Shown: positions 36,001 to 48,274 of the stretch, piece by piece
Layout of the letters: every line of letters begins with the position of its first letter
How positions within the stretch are numbered: the stretch's first letter is position 1
Translations under genes and position numbers: made by a program
Assembly (NCBI GenBank): GCA_914767715.1
Contig: OU612073.1
Coordinates: 1,426,001 to 1,490,000 of the forward strand
DNA from: Membranipora membranacea
Taxonomy: Eukaryota > Bryozoa > Gymnolaemata > Cheilostomatida > Membraniporidae
Direction of reading: 5' to 3'
Length of the DNA: 64,000 bases
The notes under the pieces: generated by a model
Seen by the model: the letters and a program-made list of their open reading frames with translations, nothing else
The model's database searches: none
What the model was told of the DNA's origin: nothing

Positions 36001-36804
36001 ACTATACAAGCATAATCTAGCAGCAAAAATAGTTGAGTTTTTTGCGGCATGTAATTTTCTTGACCTGAACCTTCAAATGTACAGGAGGCTTTATTTATAC
36101 CGAGCCAGAGTCACAGGGCTCGGTATACACAGATCCACAGTCAAGCAGGCTTCTGACTGGTGGTCTCTATCTATTACATGATAAAAAAACGCTAGGCAAT
36201 CAAAGTATTTATGTAAGTCTACAAAGACCTCTAAATTTCATACTCAAGTATTATTTCAGATGGTGGTTGGGGTAGTGACTTTGACGAAGAAGAGCCGATA
36301 TGTGAGTAGATTTCTTCTAATTTGTTTATTTCCATTTGGTCGTTTATCAAATCATAGAGTCTCTTACACTCTTGTCCTTCATACATGAGAATAAGTCATA
36401 CACCTAGTGATGAGTCTGAAAATATAATATGTGCTCAGCTTGTATCCTCAAGAATATGTCGCGTTACGTCTTTCAAATAAGTATGTATATTATATTATAA
36501 CACTTGCGCTGTCTGATTACTGAAATTAAAGCAGCTAGGCTATGTCTTTTGGTACCAAGCAAAACTAAATATAAATTTCACTTTTCACATTGATCGACTT
36601 CCAGATGATGAGGTAGCTCCTTTTGAGGAAACCCCGTTAGACACAGATGTCCATGCTCTACCAATACCAGGGACAGGGGGAGCTTACTATAACAGTAACA
36701 ATGCAGCATCTGACTCAGCTTATTATATACCAGCACCTCCACCGCTACCTGATAATAACGATAATTTGGGACTTACGCCTCCACCACCCCTCCCATTCTT
36801 ATGA
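33043..36804 (+). CDS. Peripherin-2/ROM1-like tetraspanin, about 389 residues
   Basis: Eight exons: 33043-33151, 33464-33688, 34022-34238, 34641-34759, 35175-35284, 35702-35849, 36260-36301, 36605-36804, all phase-consistent. Four hydrophobic spans are visible: WIGLSFIFFVLLEI, FLVVSGLLTIALSILGI, FEFLGIFLVVLDITLGITC and MLYICGGVLFVISFVL. The large loop has the tetraspanin CCG (YKCCGVESYRDWF) followed by PWSCCKP, ARPC, a further Cys and EGC. CCG followed by RDWF, and SCC followed by RPC, match the peripherin/ROM1 branch, which shapes photoreceptor disc rims in vertebrates. Outside animals with such eyes a general role in curved membrane or adhesion complexes is more likely. The cytoplasmic tail is acidic and then Pro-rich (EEEPIYDEVAP, TPPPPLPFL), with possible SH3/WW/EVH1-type docking sites. 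The start ATG gives a short cytoplasmic N-terminus as expected. Confidence 0.85.
33211..33232. repeat. (TA)n microsatellite
   Basis: A run of about ten TA dinucleotides in the first intron of the tetraspanin gene, with an ATT triplet run just upstream. Confidence 0.7.
33797..33912. repeat. Near-perfect hairpin in a tetraspanin intron
   Basis: Arms of about 53 bp: AGATCAAGTTTGATCC through a C-tract and CTCTACTGAC, then the reverse complement GTCAGTAGAGGGG through GGATCAAACTTGATCT. A loop of about 9 bases separates them. The arms differ only at about one base and in the length of the C/G tract. It looks like a young palindromic MITE. It lies in the intron between exons 2 and 3. Confidence 0.8.
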
Positions 36805-39800
36805 GATTATAAGCGTGGAATGGTCAGAACCATAAAGTTATTATATACTCTATTATATATATATATATTATTATTATTATACTCTATTATAAACTCTATG
36901 GTCAGAACCAAGAAGGGTTATTACACACTTGTTACCAAATTGTTTTATGGCAGATATATTCTCATTGGGAATTATGATGATTGAGGTCCCTTACTACAAA
37001 ATAGGTACATCACTTACCACACGTTAAATTTGTGTTGATTAAATAATGAGTCGCTACTATCAGGCCAATCTCAAAGTTAATCTTAAGGCAGTGTACCGTC
37101 TAAAGCTATGGCTACATGACACGATTTTTACATCGATTTGGGGTCACGAGTTGTTAATCGGTGGATCTGCACGAGTGATTACTGTGTTAAGTGGACATCG
37201 AACTTGTTGGTCTTTTGCCCGAGTGATCTGGACGATCCTCTATGCTGATTGGTTGTTGATTGCTTGCTTCAATAATTACGCGGTTAAACACGTCATCTAT
37301 CAAATCGTGACAGGCTATCAATAATGGAGGAGTTGATAATATCTGTAGTAAAATCACATCCTCCTATTTATGATAAAAAAGACCATAACTACAAAGATAG
37401 GAGTGGTGCTGTAGTGAAAATATGGAAGCACTGAATTAGATTCTTCTCTTAGAATGGAAATAGTATCATAGCGTTATACGGTTAAGACACTAAACACAGG
37501 GACCCATCTGACTGTTATCTGATTGGCTGTCCCTAGTAGCATGAATAAATAGCCTGAGAAATTGTCTTGTTTACAAAATTGCAAACAGTAATTATATCCC
37601 TACAGTGTTGATGATTAGGGCATTTCTAGATTGCTACTAGGGACTGGCTATTTTTGCAAGCCCTTTGTTTTGCAAAAGAAAGCTAATGATGCTATTCCAG
37701 ATATGGAATTCAATGTATGGAAGGTAATAGCTGTATCACTTGGAAATGGAAGCTGTCCTGACATGACATCCATAGTATAGCATAGGAAAATCATATTTAA
37801 AGAAGACTGAAATTTTATTTGGTGAAGATTCAAAGTGACAAAGACCCGGATTTAATATGACATCTATATCCGGTCATTTGTTAACACGCCCATTAAATAT
37901 CATTGGTCAATCGATTGAACTGAGGGAGTTCATTGGTCAATCTAGGCACCTGATTTATGAGCCACTATGACTCACTAGACCATCGTATACTAACTCATAG
38001 GCCTGTGTAGCAGTGTCAGATCGGCCGAGCATGTCTAGACATGCCATCGGCCTGTGATTACATCGTTACGTGGAGCTACAGCTTAAGAAGAGCTGCTGAG
38101 CATAAAAGGTTCATTCTGTAGTGATCCGCAACATCTCAGCCGTGATGACTGCAAACATGACCAAAACACTATGGAAACACCTTCGCCTATATATATCTCT
38201 TAAAAATAACTTGACCTATATGTATAATGGGAGACGCCTATCTGCCCATTGCCAACAAAAATCAAGCATTTTATCTCTTTTCCAGTTTTGTCTGTGAGGA
38301 TTCTATTTGTATCTCGATTGAGGTAATGCTTTTCAGTTTTTTTTATGAAACCCGTAATTATTTTCCTGATTGATTAATATACTTATTGTAGTGGACCCTA
38401 GAGGTATATAGTTTAAACTGTAAACACATAATCAGAACATAACATGGTCGCTATAATGAAGTTGATCTATTTTGTTTCGACTTCTTGATGCTCACCCAAA
38501 TCTGACTAGCCACAAAAAATGCATGCATTCACTGGGATGTAAAATAACAGGGAAATAAGTCATTTTAAAAGAGAAGATAACTCCTCTGTGACATAGGAGG
38601 CTGGGGCACACATTGTTTCTTAGCGCCCTCAAGAATGTCTGCTTCCTCCACCGTTTAACCCTGAGCCTCGGAATTATCGGTTGCCTTTAGGGAATATGCA
38701 ACTGCTAATCATTGTTATTGATAATTATGTTCTGGTCTTTGAACGCTGGTAAGTAGAAAACAACAATATGCTAAGAACTGCAGCTGTTTCATCTGTCCAG
38801 TTGGTTATAACATTTAATTCTGTGGGTTATAATTATTGTGATTGCCAAATTTTCTTAATGGTAAAGAGTTTTCCTCCCACAGAAAGAGAGATGATTTAGC
38901 TCAGTGGAGTATTGTGTCGATAGTGCAGAACATAGAGACTCAATAAGACTCACAAGATCATTTAAGTGAGAAGACGCTCAGCCAGTACCTAACTTCAATT
39001 TCCAACACTGATCACACTCGCAGATTGAAAGTGTGAGACAATCTCCTTTCCAACCAAGCTTTTATATGCTGTGACTTTTGCATTTTTTTAGGACTGATAT
39101 TCAGACTAAGATGAAGAGGCTTGTGCATGCAAGTAAACAAACGCCTTGTCAGAAATTGACCCTTTTCCGATCTTATATCATTAGAAGATGGTCATACTAT
39201 GGCGAGTAACTTCAATTTATCAAAATTGAACCTCAATTACAAAAGCTCAGCAGAAATCATGATGATCACTGCAGCATCTTGTATAAAAGGCACTAGAACC
39301 TGTGTTCCATAGATACAGATCCTAAGACTATAACACTCGACATATTTAGCACTGTAGATCTTGAAGAACTTTTAAATGATGGTCCTGCATAAAATGAAGC
39401 AGAGTAGGAATGTTCCGTTGAAAAAATTGCTGTCAAACTAAAGCCTGTTGCCATGTTTTTTCTATCACTGCTGCCACAGTTTATTTTATACATAAAGCTT
39501 CATGCTTCATGATTTAATTGAGGAAGTAGCAAGAGAAATTCCCTATTATACAGTCTTTTGATCAACAATAAACATCGAGACAATATATCTATATTCTCTG
39601 ATGTATCCTCGTCTTCAGATAAGCCCCCTTATTACATCACATGTCCACAATAGAGTGATGCAAGCCATACCATACATTTCACTTGATATATTACAGCTAT
39701 GTCTAAATTACTCACCTAGGAATTCCCAAAACATCCCCATTTTGCTGAATTAGCACTTGTTTTTCCTTGTTGGATATTTCGCAAACCTGTTTTGAAAACC

Positions 39801-41180
39801 CTGTTCTGCAAACCTGTTTTGAAAAGAACAATGCAAGCTATATCAGCACTTATCAAACTGATTGTAATAGCTCAACTCAATGGGACTTCATTGCTCAACT
39901 CATCAGCATTCATTTACACAGCATCTAGCACACATAGAGTGAGATGTTTCATTCACTAAAGGCAGCAGTTATTTATCTATTACTGCTATCTCATCAGCGC
40001 TACAGAGATCTGAAAAAAGCTATCAGAGTAGGATGGTTCTATTTACTTGGGTGAGTATGGCACATCAACATTGTATCTCATACCAGAGGTGTGTGGCGGA
40101 CGGTATTCCCGTCCACCGCACACTTCTGGTATGTGTCCCTCCATGTTCGTCCAATCTTCGGACACAGTTGGATGGGCAATCTGTACCGGACGGGCAAGGA
40201 CAGACGGATAAATATTTTCAGTCGGCGGTCAGAAAAATTCTTAGACAGTTTTTGCTGGATGGGTTGGCATGGGTGGACGGACAAATGTGTCTGATGAACG
40301 GGCAGAAAATTCTGGACTGACCGTGTTTGATGGATGGGCATGGACGGACAATTCATTCAGTTCAATCAGGAGCCTCTACCGATTGGCTATTAGTGAACTT
40401 ACGTTGTTGTAAGCATGGCTCCTATCATGCCCGATACATATAGGATAACGAGAACCCAACACCTGATAACATTCATCAATATTGTTACATAGGCATCCTG
40501 TTGCATATCATGTGTCAGCAAGTATATGTATGGTTGATTTGGAAATATGTATCATCAATTCAGATTCAAGTTACTGTTCATTTTTGACAGTTTTCAAAAT
40601 ACTGCTCCAGTATTGCATCTAGACTGCTGCAAGACATGATATTGTTACTTTCGAGGATTCAGATAAGAAAACAGCGTCGGCTGCATCCATAATTCGCAGC
40701 GAATTTCAAAGCATTTACCGTAAGGTCGCGTATTGTAGCCGCATGGTTAATGTCCATGAGTGGTTAAAACTTAGTCAAGCATACCCCGGTTATAATAAGG
40801 GCATTGTTTCCAAATTCTATAGGCAGGTGGCTAATGAGTGAACATACATTCTAACTCAGTTGTAACAAGCTAGCAGCGACTAATATCTCTTATTTTTATT
40901 AGCAATCTCGAACCTTAGAAGAGACATAAAATTGTTGAGCTCAATGTATTGACAATGGCAATGTCAAGGTTGGTTGACTCGTTACAGAACTATCTTAAAT
41001 TATCATCAAATAAGAAACGATCTGACAAATAATTAGCCAATCAGGATTCTTCTTCTTCGTCGATGCAATTTCATATTATTATGGCAGGCAGAAATGTATC
41101 ATACTGTTTTGTTTTGAAGAAGTTAGTAGGACAGCTGTGGGCTTGGGTCAGATTGAGAATATATGTATTGGGCATGGAAA
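36805..41180. other. Intergenic, no gene recognised
   Basis: Over 4 kb with only short unsupported open frames. It contains TA/ATT microsatellite sequence near 36.85 kb and a short GC-richer palindrome at 40081-40131 (TACCAGAGGTGTG with its complement CACACTTCTGGTA). The open frames near 37.0-37.3 and 40.0-40.3 kb lack splice sites or family resemblance. Confidence 0.45.
40081..40131. repeat. Short palindrome
   Basis: TACCAGAGGTGTGTGGCGGAC and its near reverse complement GTCCACCGCACACTTCTGGTA are separated by about 9 bases. It lies in a locally GC-richer stretch rich in GGACGG words, which suggests a decayed mobile element. Confidence 0.55.
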
Positions 41181-42815
41181 TTTAGATTTTTATAGCGCTT
41201 ATAGCCATTTTATCGAAAAGATTTTCATGTGACACCATGTGGATCACTTGCAGGTATTTTCACTTATTCCCCCATTAACATAAGCCAAATATCAACCGCA
41301 AACACATGAGCTTAAATCGCAATTACAGGGCTAGCTGGTTCTGCCACTTGCCAGGCATTTAACTGTGTCCTGTCTCTTTATCTAATATGTTGCACACTCA
41401 GTCGGTTTATTTATCTGTTCAGTTCCAGCTACTGAGGATGATTTGTGATAACATGAGGTACAAGTAGCCTGTGAAAAAGCAATAGGAGGTGAAAAAGTTT
41501 GCCGCTTGCCTTTATCGTTTTTACAGCATTTTTAGCAATATCTTTGTAAAACTTTTCATGTCTTGCAAGTGATTTCTTTAGCAGTCAGGGGACAAAATAA
41601 TTTGTGTTAAAATCTCAGCCGCAAACACATCATCGCGATAAAATCACAATTACCTGGCTAGCGGGTTTTTGCCCCTACCACTTGCCTGCTAGTATAACTG
41701 TTTGCTGTCTCTCTAACTAAAATGTTACACACTCAGTGAGTTCATTTTATCTCTCCAGTATTATGACTTCCAATTATACAAGGCATGCAAGTAACCCGTG
41801 GTTCAAAAATTTGAGCTTAAAGATCTCCGGTTTTGGTTAGGCTATGTCATTTAAAGCTCTTAATTCCCTCTCCGGGGTGGCCACTCGTTTTTGTATTGCC
41901 AAAACTATTCAAGCCATCACAGCGGGTTAAATCAAAAAATGCATAAACTCTTCTGTTGAGTAGCTGAATATCAAGAAAACGTTGAATGAACAACTCAAGA
42001 TTCACACTTGTCCGGATTGACTCACTCAGTCTGGAAAATTGTATGAAAATGGCAGTCAGTTATCAGTTGCAACACATTATGGAGAAAACACCATGATATT
42101 GCGTCTTTGCAACTCCAATCTACAGTTGAGAAGAGTACAGAGGGCGTTATTTGAGCCTTTAATAATTTATTTCATCTTTAGGTACATATAATAGTATACA
42201 ATGTGAACTGAAATATTTTAACCTAATTTATATATATCATTGGTCCAAATCTTTCTATTTGCACTCACCTCCGCGTTCTACCAACTTTCAGAATATTCTA
42301 CCCACAAGACTGATATTAATATGGATATGAGTGCTGAGAAAGCAAATATAATTTCACTCTCTCACCGATGTGACATTTTAAAGTTTACAGATATTTCAGA
42401 TTTCACCATTCTCGAAATAAGAGATCATTTGGTTCGGGGGGGGGGGAGGGGGGTGTGATGCAATTTTCTCTGATGGTTGTTTGTTTACTGGTTGTCAATG
42501 TTAACGCCGAAGTCATATACATAATTTTAAACATACGATCACTTCTACACAGTCTACTTGTACTTCATTTAATCAAAAATAAAATAAGCCCCTTGAGTGT
42601 GTAACAAATAATATAAGTAAGAGGGACAGGACACAGCTAATATGGCTGGCAAGTGGCAGTGAAAACGATCAAGCTAGCCTGGTAATTTCTATTTCATCAC
42701 AATAATGTGTTTGCGGTTGAGACTTTGGTTTATTTTAACGGGAAATCATAGAAATATTTTCCAATGGCTGAGAGTGAAAATACCTACAAGTGATCCACAT
42801 AGTGTCACATGAATT
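41181..42815. repeat. Three copies of a dispersed repeat (two direct, one inverted)
   Basis: Related segments at about 41181-41440 (+), 41520-41760 (+) and 42590-42815 (minus) share, in order: a CATGTGACA-type start, TTGCAAGTGAT/CACTTGCAGG, CCGCAAACACAT, ATCGCAATTACAGGGCTAGC, CCACTTGCC, CTGTCTCT and TTGCACACTCAG. The outer copies also match as an inverted pair (GTGGATCACTTGCAGGTATT against its complement near 42780). No coding capacity is seen. These are probably copies of one MITE-like family. Confidence 0.55.
42427..42456 (+). repeat. G-tract
   Basis: A run of over ten G, an A, and then six more G, followed by TGTG. It could form G-quadruplex structure and is liable to slippage. Confidence 0.5.
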
Positions 42816-43164
42816 TTTTTTTTTTAAATGGCTATTTCCATACCCAGTACGTATATTCTCAAAGTTATTATTATGATATAGGCACTAGCCATGCACAACC
42901 AGATTGCGTTGTGTCATAGATTTCGCAATAATTCAGTAGGACAAAAGCTGATGCTATTTTTGTACACATTGTCCACTCTAGAGTATATAATAACTCTATG
43001 ATCACAATAGAGCAATCCAAGTAAAATTGAAACCACAAACATCTCACCACAACACCAGCACATTCAATATTAAAGTCTTCATCAAAATCAAAATGTTCGT
43101 AAACATAATTATACATACAGTACGAGTCCCACTTAATTGTTAAGATATACTATATTTTGCACAG

Positions 43165-46100
43165 AGCATTGGGTATTATCTGCAATGTGGAAATATTCAG
43201 AGAAAGCTATAAATGTAAAGGACCGGACGATCTTGAGTCACAAATACCGCATCTTCGAAGCTTAGCAGAATACTATACTTGGAAGGCCAAGAACTGGACA
43301 AATGTAAAATGGTTTCTACCAACCTCAAACCAACCACGCTGGGTAAATTACATCAAGGTAAGCCTATAATAATAACTTCATGTGATTGAGTAACAGTGGA
43401 CAGGGTGCACATGTGTCGTTATTATCTCCCTTTTTGTGGAACATGTTGATGTTCCATATTCTTGAAACATAAAAGTTCTCAAACAGCTACATTACGAGTT
43501 AGTGGCACTACATCATTGAGTGGTGGATAATTTAATGCCAATGATTCGTATTGTAGGCATCTGGGCACTTAGTATCCCAACTTGTCGCTGTTTTATAAAT
43601 CAAGGATTCTACCTTTAGCGAGTTACGCTGCGACCTTTTTCTACACTTCAAAATCTGATCGTGGAAAACTGGAAAGATACCAGAAATTATGCCTGAGGCT
43701 AATAATGCCGGATGTCGATTGCTGTAGCAAACCTACCAGAGCTCTCTGTCTGTCTCTATATGACTTTTCCAAGTTATGTAGCGAGAGTAAAATCTAGAAC
43801 TAGCCACCTGCTACATGGCTTTATCCCTGATCTCAACACCAGGCCAAATCACAAACATCTGCCCTGCTCGATACACCGCTCAGCACTTCTAGGCTAAAGT
43901 CTTTTCTTAAGTATCTTAAGACCAAACCTGACCAGTTTAATTATAATTGTTTGATTGTATATTTTTGGTTTGTATCGTGAGTCATATTGAATCATGCATA
44001 TATCATCGTTAATAAAATTTACAATCTGTTCAGGATCTAATGTAAAACAGGATCCGATTCAGAATAAAGTTCAGTTATAATATTAATTGAAATTCGGATT
44101 GCATATAGTTCGTTTTTTATAGGCACATGGGTTATTGAATTCCTGTCTGGCACGAAGGACAGACGCCGACACAGTAACAAAAATATACCATCTTGAACGC
44201 CGTTGGTACGGAGGCAAGCATCCACTGACAAAATCACAATCCCAAAACCTTACGAAGAAGCATAAGAAAGAACTCGAGAAAACCAGAGCACGCTATCGAC
44301 ACTGCTTCCGCCAAACAGAAATAGGTATGCAGGATAAGTTCAACATGGATAACCTGCTTAGTCAGAACAATACAACCATTATGAACACATTTGCAGGAAA
44401 ATGCATAAACTCAAGTCGCAACTGCACGACAGAAATGAAGAAGATTATTAGGTCACTGATGTTAGACAGCATAAAAGTTGTTGAAAAAGCATTTGGTCAA
44501 CCTCCGTGTGCCTTTGCTATTGTTCTTTTTGGCTCATTCGCGCGAGCCATGGAAGGCACGCCCTACTCTGATATCGAGTTTGCATTTCTTATCAAATCTA
44601 TAGATCCAAAAGCTAAAAAGTATTTTACGATGCTTGCTGTTGACATGTATTTCCGGCTGAATAATCTTGGAGAAACTCCGCTGAAATGCTTCTTTATCAA
44701 GGAATTACATGAAATGACAGTATTTGGTGGGCCAACTTGTGATAGATGGTTTGATGACCGTGCAAATAGTGGTTTAAAGTTCGATGGCATCACCCCAAGG
44801 GCAGGAAACATCCCAACTGGCAACGGAATCAGCAAAAAATCATTTATCCTCACCCCAAGTGAAATGTTCAAGCTATTTACTGATTGCTATGAGAATGACA
44901 ACCAAAATATTACTAGTTATAAAGTAGGAGATGACTCCGATCTACTAGGCACCATGGAACTTCTGTATGAATACAACAATGACAAAGGTCTAACACTTTA
45001 CAAGGAATTTCTGCTTCTCAAGTCAAAGTTTACGAAGGATAAAGCAAAACAAATATCACATACTAAAAAGGAAACACTTCTAGCAGATATTGCGCATTAC
45101 AACTTTACCCCAACAACAACACATCACCCGGATCTGAGGAGAATACAAGTTAAGCAGGATATATTTCGATTCCCAACTTTACTTGCTTTGAATATAGGGA
45201 TGGGGCTCCATCTCAACATCGGGAAACAGACATCTCCTCACTTGGTATTTGAATGGCTACTACAACAAGGGTGGATATGTTCTGCGACTCACGGGTTTTT
45301 GTTATTCAGCCTGCTGTCAGCCATCTGGTGTCGCAACTCTGCATATCTATGTAGCAACTCACAGACAGACAATATCTCTCTGTTACCCAAGCGCAAAGTA
45401 GAGAAAAATAAACGAAAGGAGTTCCATATACCAAAATGGCTCTACATTTCTTCAATGTATATCTCTCATAAGATAAAGGAGGGCATAGCTGACTTTCTCG
45501 ATCACAACCCTGAACACAGAAGTAAAACCTTTGAAACACTTCTCAAATCTTCACTCCAAAACATATCTTTTGATGGGAGTGACTTTTTACTGAGAGCTCG
45601 CTTACATCACACATGTGGGGATTCAAAATTTGCCTTACAAATACTAGAATACCATATCCATGGAGATCTCCATATATGCAATCCAAATCGTTTCCACGAG
45701 ATATGTTCAAATTATGGATTTAACCATGTCAATACGCAAAATGGAGTTCTACTGGCAGCAGACATTTTGTATCATCTTGGATTTAGCGACATGGCAAAGG
45801 AATATTTTGAAATGGCAGCATGCTTTGGAAGTACTTCTTTTCGTCAGTGGGGAGCCTACAAGCTATACAGTTCCTTGTGTTTCATACAAGCATCGAAATT
45901 TTCAGATTGTTATCTGCACTGTGTCAAAGCCAGCCACGTTCTTCAGCAGCGCCTCAATACCAACTGCTTTGTAGGTGTTCTCAAAGCCTGTTTTCAAACA
46001 TCACCTCTGTCTAAAGAGGAGAAACAAACTTTGAGTTATTTGTTGACATCAACAAGAGTGTTTCTGAACAACCTTATGGATTTCCATCAAGGCTCTTACT

Positions 46101-47125
46101 TGGTGGAGCTTGGAGAGTCGTTCAAGACTCTGAACTTATCTTACGCTGTCACCAAACATTTCCTATTCGACATTCATGACTGGAAGCACCATATAATAGG
46201 CGAGTTCCAGCTATGTATAGGGATCAGATATGACCAAATGGGAGACTATCATGCCTCGTGCCTCTGGTTTGATAAGGCCAGTACATTTTACAATGAGTTT
46301 TATGGTAGTGATTCTGTAGCACCCTGTATCATCAATGCCAAGTACTTCCAAGCCCACTCATGTATGCGCCTCGGAGAATACGATAAAGGCATAGCTCTGT
46401 GTTATCAAGCTCTGAGAATAGCAAAGAAACTGTACGTTAAGTCACCACCAGAGGAATACCAATGCCACCAAAAGCTAGCACAGCTGTACATGAACAAAAG
46501 GCAACTGTTACAGGCTAAAAAACAGATTGACATATGTGACAGTATGGAGCAAGAGTACATCCATCAAGGTCAATTGAGATATAGTGCCCTGCGGACCTTG
46601 ATCATCAAAGCCCGTCTGTTACTTTTAGATGGGCGATTACAGGATGCAAAACAAGTTTGCTTCCAAGTAATCCACAGCCTTGAAGCTGCAGTATCAACCA
46701 ATCATCAACTTTATCTTACTCCTTGCAAGATTAATCAGCTGCAACTATCAGAGGCTGTCATAGAGAAAGTCAACAGAACTTTTCCTTCTGGCCGTGGATA
46801 TTTGGATAGTCACCCAAGGATTTGTGAAGCTCGAAATCTACTAGCTGAAATAAAGATTGAGCTAAACGAGATAGATGGAAAAACACTTGATTATATGTTG
46901 AGGACAAGCCTTGATGGCTTTAAAATTGCATATGGTGAAAGAAACGCAGCAAAGCATAGCGAGGTCGCAGCTACTTACTTCATACTATCAAAGCTAGAGA
47001 AGAAGAGAGGAAATTTGAAAGCTGCAAGAAAATGGTGCCAAACTAGCATCAACATTACCAACATCTCGTTTAGTCTTCTGCATCCAACTAAATCTGAATA
47101 CACTAGTTTTCTTGAATCGTTATGA
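43165..47125 (+). CDS. Nucleotidyltransferase-motif / TPR-like protein, 5' end not found
   Basis: Exon 43165-43357 (acceptor TTGCACAG, donor AAG|GTAAGC) joins in phase 0 to a 3-kb terminal exon at 44123-47125 (acceptor TTTTTATAG), giving about 1,065 residues. The first exon enters in mid-codon and has no ATG, so an upstream exon is missing. At 44528-44578 the product reads LFGSFARAMEGTPYSDIEF: a GS followed after eleven residues by D-x-E, the core signature of the DNA polymerase beta nucleotidyltransferase superfamily, closest in style to GlnD/DUF294-type domains. The third catalytic acid was not identified. The C-terminal half is rich in helical repeats with TPR character, for example HSCMRLGEYDKGIALCYQAL and LEKKRGNLKAARKWCQTS. 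TPRs usually bind partner proteins. Related invertebrate proteins exist but the substrate is unknown. A LINE remnant lies in the intron. Confidence 0.75.
43582..43900 (+). pseudogene. Remnant of a LINE reverse-transcriptase C-terminus
   Basis: The translation SRILPLASYAATFFYTSKSD followed by LERYQKLCLRLIM resembles the end of a non-LTR retrotransposon reverse transcriptase, where a YAAPVW-like motif is followed by LERVQKRALR. The similarity continues in another frame downstream (SRTSHLLHGFIPDLNTRPNH), so the copy is frameshifted and dead. It sits in the intron of the nucleotidyltransferase gene, same strand. Confidence 0.6.
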
Positions 47126-47446
47126 AAGTCTTCATGAGAGAAGCTGCTTGTGCATCAAGAGACAAATTCTTTTTTTTTGTCTCCAGGGCAAGCAAAAGAC
47201 AATCAATCGAATGGTTTTTTGGCAACTATTTCCATTTTTTGTTGTGTTCGTAACTAGTGCACGTTTCATTTTCAATCATATAAGGTGGGTTTGTTATCTA
47301 ATTAAAATATCTGGTTCCAGTGTTATATTGATGGTCCGTTGTCCGCCATATGCTCTACTGGCAATCCCATTTGTTTCTGTCAACTTACCGTGACATATAT
47401 GACCATGTGGTGAGGAAGTTATACCAAACTTCCCATTAATATACCG

Positions 47447-47452
47447 AATAAA
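47447..47452 (+). terminator. Candidate polyadenylation signal of the nucleotidyltransferase gene
   Basis: AATAAA about 320 bp downstream of the stop codon at 47125, on the same strand, before the next gene. Assigned by position only. Confidence 0.3.
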
Positions 47453-47720
47453 AAATCTAACCTTCTACAGAATAATGGTTCAAAGTAACATTAATTAGGG
47501 AAAATGAGTCGGTTTTTTCTCTATGTCAAATAAGAGACATACAAAACACAGACAGTGCACTAGTGTAACCTAATCAGAGCTACTCTGCCATCTGATCTGC
47601 ACATAATCACAGGAAATTGAATCATTAAGGGGCAAAACTGCCTGCATGGTAGGCAACATCCCAAGATATGACCACTCAACTAGCACTTCCTCCAACATCT
47701 CGAGTTTGGGTGGTGAAAAC

Positions 47721-48274
47721 TCAGGAGGAAGGAGAGGAAAACAGCATCTCTGTATTAGCAGAGCCATGCAATTTCGATAGGTTGCTACAATTGTCAGAGA
47801 CTGACTCAACCCTCGTTCTCAGCTCAAAGCTACTCAAGACGTGACTCACAGCAGTATGTAATCCATAAGTCTCTGCAGAAAAGCTTCCATGTTGCCTGAG
47901 ACTGGCAGTAGCTCAATTTGATATACACTTGCCTGGCAAGGTCCCTCTCCCACTTGGAAAATTCAGTTACCGTAACCATGTTGCCGGCAAAGAACAATAA
48001 TTTGATAGATGATTTTAGCCGCATACTGATTTGACCGCATGTCTTTCTTAGTTTGGTGTAAGAAATGAGGCAGTCCTATGTCCTCAGCAGTGAAAATGAC
48101 CATCTTCAAAGGTGTAAGTAATTTGATTAAAGAGGGAGGAATTATATATATTACTCACAGGCCTTCTATGTCCACTGGGTTGTTTGCCCGCCCACTCTGC
48201 GTAGTACAGGCCTTCTGTAGTCGGTGTAATTCCACAGTGGTCTAGTGCCTCAGTGGTAGAGGAATTTTCTCTCT
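47721..48274 (-). CDS. Possible small gene with very short introns, 5' incomplete
   Basis: Four in-phase exons can be assembled on the minus strand: 48274-48159 (acceptor CTTTTTTCTCTCTCAG, donor CCT|GTGAGT), 48103-47971, 47895-47850 and 47784-47721 with a TGA stop. The introns would be 55, 75 and 65 bp. They encode about 119 residues, including LYYAEWAGKQPSGHRRP, MVIFTAEDIGLPHFLHQTKK and MEAFLQRLMDYIL. No family is recognised. Exon 2 could also hold an internal start (ATG at 48103). The signals are good but the product is short, so the model is tentative; a longer open frame on the same strand at 47570-47809 is an alternative. Confidence 0.35.

Noticed and set aside
37046-37324. 92-codon plus-strand frame near 37 kb
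   Set aside because: No family resemblance, no splice sites in phase and no matching neighbour exons; probably chance or a decayed repeat.
39293-40356. Several overlapping frames around 39.3-40.4 kb
   Set aside because: They overlap on both strands in a palindrome-containing, repeat-like stretch and none has gene structure.
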